From Arcicella lustrica (GTDB taxonomy: Bacteria; Bacteroidota; Bacteroidia; Cytophagales; Spirosomataceae), in the NCBI RefSeq assembly GCF_034930985.1, contig NZ_JAYGIM010000017.1, positions 62,001 to 126,000 on the forward strand: a stretch of DNA of 64,000 nucleotides. The letters are read 5' to 3'. The translations under genes were made by a program, and so were the position numbers. Positions within the stretch are counted from its first letter, which is position 1, and each line of letters starts with the position of its first letter. Shown here in pieces: positions 51,260 to 60,279 of this stretch. The notes below the pieces were generated by a model, which did not search any database, was not told the DNA's origin, and saw only the letters and a list, made by a program, of their open reading frames with translations.

Positions 51260-54200
51260 TTAACTCAAATTTATCTTAATCCCATTCTTTTTTAATTTGG
51301 CTAATTCGGCTTGGTAATAGCGATACATAAAATCATAAATAATTAATTCATGAAAACGCTGATTGTCAGCAATTACACGATTGACCGTCATGTGAATGGT
51401 ATCGGATAAGTATTTTTTGAGCGTATTGTCTGATTTCAACACTTTTATCTGAGCAATACTTTCTTTGATTTGCTCGCTTTTATGTTGAATTGACTCAAAA
51501 AGTGCTACATATTCCTCACTTGTTTCAGAAGATAAAATACTTTCTATCTTTTTCCGATATTCTCTAAAACGCTTGTCCATTTGTAGTTTCATCGGTTTAT
51601 CTACGTTGAATTCTTGGGCAAAATTGTCTTTTGCTAAGTTCATCAAATCTAGCTTTTGACTGAGCGAAAGCCCAAAATCATCCAAATAAATATCAATTAG
51701 TTTCATCGCAAATTGCCAACGAATTTGCTCTCTTTCATCGCCCCAAGTTTGTGCTAATAGATTTACGATGGCTTCACTATCGTGAAAAAAGATGCTTTCT
51801 GTTAAAATCATGACATCAGAACCATATCTTTCTATTTCTCTTTGATAAGTATCATATTGAATTTTCCAGATAATTCCTTCTTTTTCTAAATTGTCTAAAG
51901 TTTCTTTCAGACTAAGAATTACTTCTCCCAAATGCTTTAAATCTGTAAAATGAAGTCGTAAACGAATATGATTATCAGGGTCAGAATATCGGATAAAAAA
52001 CCATTTGTCAATCAATTGTTTTTCCAGAAATTGCTCAACCAACGACTTGATATTTTGTGCTAAAATATCGTCTGCAGCTTTTACGCCTGAATAAATTTTA
52101 AGATAAAGCCATTCTGAACCCAAAGAAAAAGTACGTTGTGTTTCATCAATCAGAGGTTTTTGAAGTTGAATTTTCTCAAAAACAGTTTTTTTGTTGACTA
52201 ATGAAGCAATAAATTGATTTGCAAAAAGTGCTCCAGATTCGTCAACGACATGCCCATTGTTGGGTATAAATAAAAATTCTTTTAGCTCAATCTTTTCACG
52301 ATTTTTAATGGTATCAAGCCAAGTCTGAATACTCAATAAATTTTCAGCATTTACCAACAATTCATTATCAAAATCAACTAATACAAATCGTTTTGGCAAT
52401 TGCCACTTTATGCTAAATTCATGGAAAATGGCTAATAAATTTTCAGATGAATTGATGAGTAAATGTTCAAAATCTTCTTTTTTAAATTGCCAAGTAGCAG
52501 CTTCAAGAATGATATTTTTATAAGTAAGTCGAGGTGAAAACTTCGTATTCAAAGTCGCTTTTTTCCAGCCAGTATCAAAAGCAACGACTAAATTAGTACT
52601 TTGTAAATCACATAAAAAATGATAAATAGGCAAAGCATTCATTGAATAATTATGAGCATTACTAAGCCTCGGAATTACTTCTTTGTTTAATCTTTTTGAT
52701 TTTAACCTGATTTTTTGTTGACTAATATCCACAGAAACCAATAAATCTTCCAGTAAAATTTGCTGATTTTCTGGTAAAGACGATTTTGCTAAGTATGGAA
52801 TTTCATAAGTCCAGAAAGCAGGATGAAGTAAAATATTACCAATTCTATTTTCTGGTAAATGTACAATTTCAGCAAAGACAACTTCGGGATTTAATGCTTG
52901 TTCTTTTTCAGTAATTTCTTGGATAATATCCAAAATTGCTTCGTCAGTATGAGCGAACCTTCCTAACAAATTTACGGCACTTGTACCGCCTAATTTTTCC
53001 AAATAAATTGGGAATTGCTCATCTCCAGTCAGTCTGAAAATCAGTGACGTAGAACTTGGCGTTTTATATTTTTTATGCAAAAAAGGTTTAAAATCATCTT
53101 CTTCCAAATTTACTTGTAAAGCATTTTCTTTAAGCGCATTCAAGTATTTTCTGAACAGATATTGCTGAAAAGGATTTAGCCTAACGGAAAGTTCCTCTTT
53201 TTCTTCTTGATTTAATTCAAAACCATTGGCAATGGGAGTAAAGTTACTTTTGCCGGATTGTCCATAACCAATGCCCGTTTCTGTATCCATTGCAATGAGT
53301 AAAGGAATTTCTTGGTTTTCGTAACGTTCATAAAACTTCTTGATAAAATCACTTTGCGTTGGATTCTCTCTTTTTTCACTTACTTGAATCAAAAGCTCAG
53401 CAATTTCACTTAGTACTTCTTGATAAACAGCCGAAAGTTTGTTCTCTTGAAATAGATTGACCAAATCTGTTTGAAACAACTTTCCTTCTTCAAAAGGAAC
53501 GCCAATTTTCTTGATAAGCGATGTGATTTCTTGATAAGCACTTATGTCATTCGTTTGCTTATTATCAATTGCTTTTAATTGATTTTCAATGCTTTGTAAA
53601 GTTTCAAGATAATGTTCATCGACATTGTTTTTTTGAAGTACTTTAATGATTTGTTGCGTCAACCCTTCACCAGTAATGGCTGGTTCTAATTCATTAATCA
53701 AGAGTTGAGCATCAATTAACTGTTCGATGAAACCCAAAGCATCTTCTTCCGAAATATCATCGTCTATCAAAAGTGGCGCAATTTCCGACATTTTTGCTCC
53801 TTTTTTACAAGCATCTAACACCAAAGCAATGTATTCAGACCATTCAAAAGCAGAAATTTGATGTGTTCTTTTTCCATCAACATATTTATACTCTACATAG
53901 CGAATTTCTTGACCAATTTGATAAATACTTGAGTTTGGGAAATACAATAAATGACTTTTTATGAGAGGAATTTCTGATAAACTTTGTGCCAAAGCACCAG
54001 CATAGTGCATGTCTAAACGAGTACTTCTCCTTTTTTCTGAAGCGATAGTCAAAGCCGTTTCATCACTCCATTCAATCACCGAACAACCTGCAAAAAGTCC
54101 AAAAGGAGTACATCGACTACACATTCTGGAATAATATTTACTGAGCGAAAAAACTATTTTTTGAGCTTTTTTGACATCAGTAATATTACCATCTTTCCAA

Positions 54201-54364
54201 AGTTGCGCTTCATTGAAAAGTACGGGGGATGCCAAATAAAGTGCTTCTGAGAAAGGCGGATGGTTGAGTAATGTTTTAAGGAAATCTTCAGAAATATCAT
54301 CTGCAAATGGAAGCGTGGGCGTTCTTAGAATGATTTTTTTCAGAAATTGATATGAATTCGACAT
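51260..54364 (-). CDS. Full-length LanB-type lantibiotic dehydratase
   Basis: A 1034-residue cytoplasmic protein with both halves of a class I lanthipeptide dehydratase. The N-terminal glutamylation half (about 1-650) starts FLKKIILRTPTLPF and holds the diagnostic KYYSRMCSRCTPFGLFAGCS block (about residues 71-91). The C-terminal elimination half (about 720-1034) begins with SEWLYLKIYSGVKAADDIL and has WFFIRYSDPDNHIRLRLHF near residue 790. Such enzymes use glutamyl-tRNA to activate Ser/Thr in a precursor peptide and then eliminate glutamate. No LanC cyclase, exporter or recognisable precursor lies in this window. It could modify a precursor encoded elsewhere, or act on another target. TAnnTTTG at 54397-54404 is a possible promoter. 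Confidence 0.9.
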   Translation of the reverse strand: MSNSYQFLKKIILRTPTLPFADDISEDFLKTLLNHPPFSEALYLASPVLFNEAQLWKDGNITDVKKAQKIVFSLSKYYSRMCSRCTPFGLFAGCSVIEWSDETALTIASEKRRSTRLDMHYAGALAQSLSEIPLIKSHLLYFPNSSIYQIGQEIRYVEYKYVDGKRTHQISAFEWSEYIALVLDACKKGAKMSEIAPLLIDDDISEEDALGFIEQLIDAQLLINELEPAITGEGLTQQIIKVLQKNNVDEHYLETLQSIENQLKAIDNKQTNDISAYQEITSLIKKIGVPFEEGKLFQTDLVNLFQENKLSAVYQEVLSEIAELLIQVSEKRENPTQSDFIKKFYERYENQEIPLLIAMDTETGIGYGQSGKSNFTPIANGFELNQEEKEELSVRLNPFQQYLFRKYLNALKENALQVNLEEDDFKPFLHKKYKTPSSTSLIFRLTGDEQFPIYLEKLGGTSAVNLLGRFAHTDEAILDIIQEITEKEQALNPEVVFAEIVHLPENRIGNILLHPAFWTYEIPYLAKSSLPENQQILLEDLLVSVDISQQKIRLKSKRLNKEVIPRLSNAHNYSMNALPIYHFLCDLQSTNLVVAFDTGWKKATLNTKFSPRLTYKNIILEAATWQFKKEDFEHLLINSSENLLAIFHEFSIKWQLPKRFVLVDFDNELLVNAENLLSIQTWLDTIKNREKIELKEFLFIPNNGHVVDESGALFANQFIASLVNKKTVFEKIQLQKPLIDETQRTFSLGSEWLYLKIYSGVKAADDILAQNIKSLVEQFLEKQLIDKWFFIRYSDPDNHIRLRLHFTDLKHLGEVILSLKETLDNLEKEGIIWKIQYDTYQREIERYGSDVMILTESIFFHDSEAIVNLLAQTWGDEREQIRWQFAMKLIDIYLDDFGLSLSQKLDLMNLAKDNFAQEFNVDKPMKLQMDKRFREYRKKIESILSSETSEEYVALFESIQHKSEQIKESIAQIKVLKSDNTLKKYLSDTIHMTVNRVIADNQRFHELIIYDFMYRYYQAELAKLKKNGIKINLS

Positions 54365-54396
54365 TAAAAGCTAACGATTGGGTTTGACGGTATTAC

Positions 54397-54404
54397 CAAA
54401 TTTA
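54397..54404 (-). promoter_or_regulatory. Candidate -7 element for the LanB-like gene
   Basis: TAAATTTG on the minus strand fits TAnnTTTG and lies 33 bases before the ATG at 54364. The 321-base divergent gap to 54685 otherwise holds the opposite promoter and a 57-codon open frame that I do not call. Confidence 0.4.
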
Positions 54405-54639
54405 ATGCTTAATGCCTAAAATTGTACGAATTGATAATTTTTATTATCGTTTTAAAGAATACTTACAGGAAAACTTATATTCTCAATCATTATTTTTCTT
54501 AATATATATCACTATAAACCCTTTAGAAAAATCATTGATAAAGCTTCATTATTTCCCCAATTTTCGGAAACAATTCATTTATTAAGGCAGAAAGAGATAA
54601 AGTTTAAAGCTATAAGTGGCAGAAATTTCTATGAATTTT

Positions 54640-54647
54640 GTATGTTT
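54640..54647 (+). promoter_or_regulatory. Candidate -7 element for the acylase gene
   Basis: TATGTTTG matches TAnnTTTG exactly, 38 bases before the ATG at 54686. The -33 region is weak. Confidence 0.4.
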
Positions 54648-54685
54648 GTTTATACAGAAAACTTCATCATTCAATAAAATCAAAT

Positions 54686-56866
54686 ATGAAAAAAGTTATT
54701 TTACTGCTTTTTCTTCCTTTCTCTATTTTCGCTCAAAAATTTTCTAGTGCTGAAATCAATCGTTTTAAGCAACAGGCTCAACGAGTAAATATCATTCGGG
54801 ACAATTGGGGAATTCCGCATATTTATGGAAAATCTGATGCAGATGCTGTTTTTGGTTTACTTTATGCGCAATGCGAAGACGATTTCAAGCGGGTAGAAAT
54901 GAATTATATTGAAAAATTAGGACGAATCTCTGAACTAAAAGGTGAATCTGAATTATATAATGATTTACAAATTCGTTTGTTGATTGATACAACAGAAGCC
55001 AAAGCTGATTATCAAAAAGCAGCACCTTGGTTAAAGAAATTATTGAATGCTTATGCGGATGGAATAAATTATTATTTGTACACGCATCGTACTGTAAAAC
55101 CGGCGATGTTGACTCGTTTTCAACCTTGGTATCCTTTATTGTGGACGGATGGAAGTATTGGTGCAATCAGTACTGCAGATTTAAGTATTGCCGATTTAAA
55201 GAATTTTTATTCAGGCAATTTAGTGTCGGCTGTGGCTGTTCCAAAGCTTTCTGACCATCAAACAGGTTCAAATGGTTTTGCTTTTTCTCCGAAAATTACG
55301 GCTTCGGGCAATGCCATTTTGTACATAAATCCGCACGTTACTTTTTACTTTAGGCCAGAAGTACAGGTAGTCAGTGAAGAAGGATTAAATGCTTATGGAG
55401 CAGTTACTTGGGGGCAAATGTTTGTTTATCAGGGTTTTAATCCTTATTGTGGCTGGATGCACACTTCAAGTAATGTAGATGTTGCAGATGTTTATGCAGA
55501 GAAAATAGTCAAAAAAGGGGAAAAGTATTTTTATGAATATGAAGGCATGTTAAAGCCCGTTTCGGAAAAAAAGATTACGATTAGTTATCAATCAGGAAAT
55601 GAATTAAAGAAAAAAACTTTTAAGACTTACTTTACGCATCACGGACCAATCATGGCAAAAAGAGATGACAAATGGTTGAGTTTAAAGTCTTATAACCGTT
55701 CAATTGTCAGCTTGATTCAGAGTTGGAAACGAACCAAAGCCAAAGGTTTTGAAGAATACAAACAAGTAATGGCTTTGAAGGCGAATACTTCAAACAATAC
55801 AGTTTTTGCAGATAATAAAGGAAATATTGCTTACTGGCATGGCAATTATATCCCGAAAAGGGATAATCAATACAATTGGGCAAAACCAGTTGACGGTTCA
55901 ATTGCGGCAACAGAATGGAAAGGTTTACATGCAGTTGATGAAACCGTTCATTTGTATAATCCAGTGAATGGTTGGTTACAAAATTGTAACTCAACGCCTT
56001 TTTCGGTAGCAGGATTGAATAGTCCAAAACGAGAAAATTATCCACCTTATATGGCACCAGATGGCGAAAACTTTAGAGGTGTAAATGCTGTAAGAGTATT
56101 AGACCGTGAGAAAAAATACACGATTGATAAAGTAATTGAAGCTGGCTACGATACTTATTTATCAGCTTTTGAAATATTGATTCCTGCTTTGATAAAAACA
56201 TTTGAATATGAAGTAAAACCAAACGATTCACTTTATAATCAATTAAAAGCACCGATTGAAGTATTGAAAAAATGGGATTATCATTCGTCTGAACATTCTG
56301 TCGCTACTACTTTAGCGGTTGAGTGGGCTCAAAAACTAAGTCCTGTCATTCAAAGATTGTATATTGACCAAGGAGAAACAGATCAAGTAGAGAATACGAA
56401 AAGGTTTGCTGCAAATGCTACGGTTGCTCAATTGATGCCACCTTTGGTGACAGTAGTAAATGATTTGACTAAAAAGTTTGGTACTTGGGAAGTCGCTTGG
56501 GGAGAAATCAATCGTTTTCAACGATTAAATGGAGATTTGCAAGCCAAGTATAACGACAACGAACCAAGTGTTCCAGTAGGTTTTGCTTCTGCTTTATGGG
56601 GCTCTTTGCCTTCTTATAATAGTCGATATTATCAAGGAACGAGCAAAAGGTACGGAGTAGGAGGAAACAGTTTTATTTGTGCGGTTGAATTTGGGAAGAA
56701 AATTAAAGCAAAATCGCTTTTAGCAGGTGGCGAAAGTGGTGACCCATCTTCTAAACATTTTAATGACCAATTGTTGATGTACACAAAAGGAAAATTCAAA
56801 GATGTCCTTTTTTATAAGGAAGATGTCTTGAAAAATGCAGAAAAAACATATCATCCAGGCGAATAA
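54686..56866 (+). CDS. Penicillin-acylase-family Ntn hydrolase
   Basis: A 726-residue exported proenzyme. The frame is open from 54638, but the ATG at 54686 begins a proper signal peptide ending FSIFAQ. The alpha part starts with INIIRDNWGIPHIYG-like sequence (VNIIRDNWGIPHIYG, about 31-45) and contains AQCEDDFKRVE. The nucleophile that becomes the N-terminus of the beta chain is S195 in TGSNGFAF. An oxyanion-hole GNI region follows near residue 380 (ADNKGNIAYWHGN). Members split penicillin, acyl-homoserine lactones or other amides in the periplasm. The substrate is not evident. It diverges from the LanB-like gene. Confidence 0.88.
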   Translation: MKKVILLLFLPFSIFAQKFSSAEINRFKQQAQRVNIIRDNWGIPHIYGKSDADAVFGLLYAQCEDDFKRVEMNYIEKLGRISELKGESELYNDLQIRLLIDTTEAKADYQKAAPWLKKLLNAYADGINYYLYTHRTVKPAMLTRFQPWYPLLWTDGSIGAISTADLSIADLKNFYSGNLVSAVAVPKLSDHQTGSNGFAFSPKITASGNAILYINPHVTFYFRPEVQVVSEEGLNAYGAVTWGQMFVYQGFNPYCGWMHTSSNVDVADVYAEKIVKKGEKYFYEYEGMLKPVSEKKITISYQSGNELKKKTFKTYFTHHGPIMAKRDDKWLSLKSYNRSIVSLIQSWKRTKAKGFEEYKQVMALKANTSNNTVFADNKGNIAYWHGNYIPKRDNQYNWAKPVDGSIAATEWKGLHAVDETVHLYNPVNGWLQNCNSTPFSVAGLNSPKRENYPPYMAPDGENFRGVNAVRVLDREKKYTIDKVIEAGYDTYLSAFEILIPALIKTFEYEVKPNDSLYNQLKAPIEVLKKWDYHSSEHSVATTLAVEWAQKLSPVIQRLYIDQGETDQVENTKRFAANATVAQLMPPLVTVVNDLTKKFGTWEVAWGEINRFQRLNGDLQAKYNDNEPSVPVGFASALWGSLPSYNSRYYQGTSKRYGVGGNSFICAVEFGKKIKAKSLLAGGESGDPSSKHFNDQLLMYTKGKFKDVLFYKEDVLKNAEKTYHPGE

Positions 56867-56887
56867 GTGTAAATATTATGAAACAAA

Positions 56888-56918
56888 TTGATAAAACGTT
56901 TGGTTCGCAGTATATTTG
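56888..56918 (+). promoter_or_regulatory. Promoter of the desaturase gene
   Basis: TTG (56888-56890), a 20-base spacer and TATATTTG (56911-56918) match the Bacteroidota promoter pattern very well. The leader would be about 55 bases. Confidence 0.6.
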
Positions 56919-56976
56919 AAAGATTTTTAAATAGAATTTAAACAGTAATTTCAATAACGAATTAAATTAACATTAA

Positions 56977-57984
56977 ATGGCGTATCAACAAGATTTTACT
57001 CATGTTACAGGTTCTGAACCTCACCGCTTGCGTACAAGGCAGATTTTAAAGGCTCACCCAGAGGTTAAGAAGTTAATCACTAAAAATCCGATGACGATGG
57101 TTTGGATTTTGGCTTGTGTGTCACTTCAAATCCTGATGACTTATTTGGTGAAAGACCAAGCATGGTACATTATTTTGGCTGCAGCTTGGTGTATTGGCGC
57201 TTTCCCTTCACATACTTTGTTTATTTGTATTCACGAAGCTTCGCATAACCTTGTTTTCAAAAAGCCTTCTTGGAATGTTTACGCTGGTATCATCGCTAAT
57301 TTTCCTTCTTTAGTGCCAACAGCTATTTCTTTCAAAAATTACCATTTAAAGCACCATGCTTTTCAAGGAGTTCATGAGTTAGATGCCGATTTACCAGATT
57401 ATTGGGAAGCTAAACTTATCAATAACTATTTTATTGGTAAAGCCGTTTGGTTATTGTTATTTCCTATTTTCCAAGTAATTCGTACACTTCGTTGTTTAGA
57501 ATTAGCAGTAATTGACCGTTGGGTAATGATGAATATCATCGCTCAGATTGCCTTTGATGCTGTAATTTGGTATTTCTGGGGATGGTCAGCATTAGGATAT
57601 ATGGGCGCAAGCTTTATGTTCTCTGTAGGGTTACATCCACTTGGTGCAAGATGGATTCAAGAACATTATTTAGTATTAGATAAAGACCAAGAAACTTATA
57701 GTTATTATGGTGGTTTGAATTTAATCAACATGAATGTAGGTTACCACAACGAACACCACGATATGCCTTCAGTACCTTGGAATAATTTGCCAAAATTGAA
57801 AGCTGCTGCTCCTGAATTTTATGATGATTTGAAATATCATACTTCGTTTGTGAAATTATTTTTTACATTTTTATTCAGTCAAGAAGTAGGTTTATATTCA
57901 AGAATTGTTAGAAAAGAAAGAGGTCGTGTAGGCTTAGACGACACTTCAATTCCTGATATTCAGATGGCTGAACAAAAATTATAA
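56977..57984 (+). CDS. Fatty-acid desaturase, dihydroceramide delta-4 desaturase-like
   Basis: A 335-residue membrane desaturase. Its three histidine boxes are HEASH (86-90), HLKHH (123-127) and HNEHH (257-261). The N-terminal DFTHVTGSEPHRLRTRQIL region and the GLHPLGARWIQEHY, QETYSYYGGLNLI and VGYHNEHHDMPSVPW blocks follow animal DEGS1 almost position by position, from memory. This makes a sphingoid or ceramide desaturase more likely than a plain acyl-CoA desaturase. Four to five membrane helices are visible. Bacteroidota make sphingolipids, so the substrate is plausible. No serine palmitoyltransferase gene is in the window. It has its own promoter and a terminator. Confidence 0.85.
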   Translation: MAYQQDFTHVTGSEPHRLRTRQILKAHPEVKKLITKNPMTMVWILACVSLQILMTYLVKDQAWYIILAAAWCIGAFPSHTLFICIHEASHNLVFKKPSWNVYAGIIANFPSLVPTAISFKNYHLKHHAFQGVHELDADLPDYWEAKLINNYFIGKAVWLLLFPIFQVIRTLRCLELAVIDRWVMMNIIAQIAFDAVIWYFWGWSALGYMGASFMFSVGLHPLGARWIQEHYLVLDKDQETYSYYGGLNLINMNVGYHNEHHDMPSVPWNNLPKLKAAAPEFYDDLKYHTSFVKLFFTFLFSQEVGLYSRIVRKERGRVGLDDTSIPDIQMAEQKL

Positions 57985-58020
57985 TACAATTTTATAATTT
58001 TATATAAAAAGAATCGTTCT

Positions 58021-58049
58021 AAATAGCTCCAATTTTGGAGCTATTTTTT
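58021..58049 (+). terminator. Rho-independent terminator after the desaturase gene
   Basis: A 12-bp perfect stem AAATAGCTCCAA / TTGGAGCTATTT with a two-base loop is followed by TTT. Confidence 0.88.
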
Positions 58050-58149
58050 ATTTTAAGGAAAATCGAAGTTACCATACAAGACTTATTGCTTTTTTAAGAA
58101 TAAAGTGCGAAGTTTGTTAAACAAAAACCCTTTGCTAAACATAATACTG

Positions 58150-58179
58150 AATGTTTTGAGGCTCCTCAAAACATTTTTT
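58150..58179 (+). terminator. Second, orphan terminator upstream of the SANT-domain gene
   Basis: The stem AATGTTTTGAGG / CCTCAAAACATT with a tiny loop is followed by TTTTTT. It lies about 100 bases after the desaturase terminator, with no open frame in between, and 55 bases before the next start. It could be an attenuator, or the end of a small RNA. Confidence 0.75.
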
Positions 58180-58234
58180 CGTTGTTATCCCTAATACATA
58201 AAACTGTATTGAAATTCAGTAAGAAACACTAAAA

Positions 58235-59020
58235 ATGGCAAAGAAAAACAAATTAAGAATCATCAACTACGTCAAGGATGGAGTGGTATTAAGAAGCGAA
58301 GTAGCACCAGAACCCCAAAAAAGAATTACATCAAAGTGGACTGAGGAGGAAATTAATTTCTTAAAAGAAAACTTTCAACATTTAACATCTAGAGAAATCT
58401 CAGACAAACTTGGTAGAAGCTGGGAATCAGTAAGAGGGCAACTCAAAAGGTTTAAACTTACTGTTGGAGAAGAACTCAGAAAAGTACGTCAAGCAAGTAG
58501 AAAAGGTGTTCCATCGGGTAGGGAAGGCGTTACAAAATGGTCGGAAGAAGCCATCAATTATCTAAAAGAACATCATTATACAAAACCTCTTCCTGAAATT
58601 TGCGAACATCTAGGTTTTAGATACGGAGTCGTCTATAAAAAGATGCGTTCTTTAGGATTAAAAGTAAATCCTGAAATTGCTTTAAAAGTAAGAAAAGAAG
58701 GTATTGGTCGAATCAATGCCGAAAAGAAGGCTTATTTTAGTTCAGAAGATTTTCTTGAAAAACAACGAAACAAGCAAATCAAAAAACGCACAAACTCAAT
58801 TAAGCAACGTTTAATGAATAGAGAACTTTCTGAAATTCAGAAGATTCAGAATGAGATAAAAGCTGCCACAAAAAAAATTGAAAAGAATGATGCGTTGATT
58901 AACAAACTTGTGAATGAAAAACAGAATTTAAGAGCAGAAGTAAAACGTTCGGAATTAAGAATTAAAGCTATTACAGATAAATTAAACTCGTCTGTTCAAT
59001 ATGCTGAAACCAGTGTTTAA
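58235..59020 (+). CDS. Double SANT/Myb-like DNA-binding protein with coiled coil
   Basis: A 261-residue basic protein. Two similar Myb/SANT-like helix-turn-helix units occur at about residues 36-76 (KWTEEEINFLKENF ... SWESVRGQLKRF) and 103-142 (KWSEEAINYLKEHH ... FRYGVVYKKMRSLG). Each starts with a conserved tryptophan. The C-terminal part (about 195-250) is a heptad-patterned coiled coil with many K, E, I and L. Similar tandem units occur in phage or plasmid DNA-binding proteins and in some homing endonucleases, but no nuclease motif is seen here. It has no export signal. It is probably a regulator or DNA-organising protein, and an orphan terminator lies just upstream. Confidence 0.7.
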   Translation: MAKKNKLRIINYVKDGVVLRSEVAPEPQKRITSKWTEEEINFLKENFQHLTSREISDKLGRSWESVRGQLKRFKLTVGEELRKVRQASRKGVPSGREGVTKWSEEAINYLKEHHYTKPLPEICEHLGFRYGVVYKKMRSLGLKVNPEIALKVRKEGIGRINAEKKAYFSSEDFLEKQRNKQIKKRTNSIKQRLMNRELSEIQKIQNEIKAATKKIEKNDALINKLVNEKQNLRAEVKRSELRIKAITDKLNSSVQYAETSV

Positions 59021-59102
59021 GTAATTAAATACATAGAAATCAGTACAGCCGAAAATGTGTTTTTCATTAACTTTATCACAAACAAAGAAAATAAACTCAA
59101 CA

Positions 59103-60275
59103 ATGAAAAAACAAATTTTCTCTATTGGAGTCCTTCCCTTATTGGCTGGTCTTTTAATATCTACAGATGCGATAAGTAATGTACATATCAACAAGGACAC
59201 TCCTGTTTCTAAAAAAGTAGCCAAATCTAGCACAGAAGGTTTAAAAGTAGAAACGGTTGTTACAGGCTTGAATGTGCCTTGGGGAATTGCCTTTTTGCCA
59301 AATGGAGATATGTTAGTTACTGAAAGAACTGGTCAATTAAGATTAATTCATGAAGGAAAACTTGTAGCAGAACCTATTCAAGGGCTTCCTCCGATTGTTT
59401 CTAAAGGACAAGGTGGACTTTTAGATATTAAACTTCATCCAAATTATGCTAAAAATGGCTGGATTTATTTTACTTATTCTTCGCCAGCGGCAGAAGGAGA
59501 AACAGGTAAAGGCTCGAATACAGCTTTGATGCGAGCAAAATTGGTTGGAAATTCATTAACAGAACAAAAAGTAGTCTTCAAGGCTACTCCAAATGTCACC
59601 ACAAATCACCATTACGGCGGAAGAATTGCTTTTGATAGAGCTGGATTTTTATACTTAACAGTAGGAGAAAGAGGGCAACAAGATGAAGCACAAAAACTTA
59701 CAACTTTCCAAGGAAAAGTAGTTCGTTTGCATGATGATGGTACTGTGCCAACAGATAACCCATTTGTAGGAAAAGACGGTGCGAGACCTGAAATCTATTC
59801 TTATGGTCATAGAAATCCACAAGGTTTTGTGATTAACCCAACAACTGGTGACTTGTGGGAACATGAACATGGTCCACAAGGCGGGGATGAAGTAAATATT
59901 TTGAAAAAAGGAGCAAATTATGGTTGGCCAGCTATTACTTTCGGAATTGGCTATGATAATTCTGTTATCAGTCCAGATACCGCACGTGCTGGGATGGAAC
60001 AGCCTGTTACTTATTACAGACCATCTATTGCTCCATGTGGAATGACTTTCGTGACAAGTAAGAAATTCCCAGATTGGAAAGGTAACTTATTGATTGGTTC
60101 ATTGAAGTTTAATTATATCAAACGTTGTGTAATTAAAAACAATAAAGTCGTAAGTCAAGAAACGATTTTTGAAAATATTGGTAGAGTAAGAGACATTAAA
60201 GAAGGACCAGACGGAAACATTTATGTAGCTGTTGAAAGCACAGGTTCAATCGTGAAAATTAGTCCAGAGAAATAG
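59103..60275 (+). CDS. PQQ-dependent sugar (aldose) dehydrogenase
   Basis: A 390-residue exported protein. The frame opens at 59055, but the ATG at 59103 begins the signal sequence (about residues 1-24). The mature part is a six-bladed propeller of the soluble glucose dehydrogenase/YliI type: VPWGIAFLPNGDMLVTERTGQ, LLDIKLHPNYAKNGWIYFTYS (in part), HHYGGRIAFDRAGFLY, GHRNPQGF and EHGPQGGDEVN. The PQQ and catalytic histidine region is in the HHYGGRIAFD block. It oxidises an aldose or a related sugar in the periplasm. The cytochrome c gene downstream is a likely electron acceptor. Confidence 0.88.
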   Translation: MKKQIFSIGVLPLLAGLLISTDAISNVHINKDTPVSKKVAKSSTEGLKVETVVTGLNVPWGIAFLPNGDMLVTERTGQLRLIHEGKLVAEPIQGLPPIVSKGQGGLLDIKLHPNYAKNGWIYFTYSSPAAEGETGKGSNTALMRAKLVGNSLTEQKVVFKATPNVTTNHHYGGRIAFDRAGFLYLTVGERGQQDEAQKLTTFQGKVVRLHDDGTVPTDNPFVGKDGARPEIYSYGHRNPQGFVINPTTGDLWEHEHGPQGGDEVNILKKGANYGWPAITFGIGYDNSVISPDTARAGMEQPVTYYRPSIAPCGMTFVTSKKFPDWKGNLLIGSLKFNYIKRCVIKNNKVVSQETIFENIGRVRDIKEGPDGNIYVAVESTGSIVKISPEK

Positions 60276-60279
60276 ATTT

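Noticed and set aside
54412..54585. A 57-codon plus-strand frame beside the LanB gene, considered as a lanthipeptide precursor
   Set aside because: It is rich in Phe, Tyr, Leu and Lys, contains no cysteine, has few Ser/Thr, and lacks a leader-like motif or cleavage site. It is most likely a chance frame.
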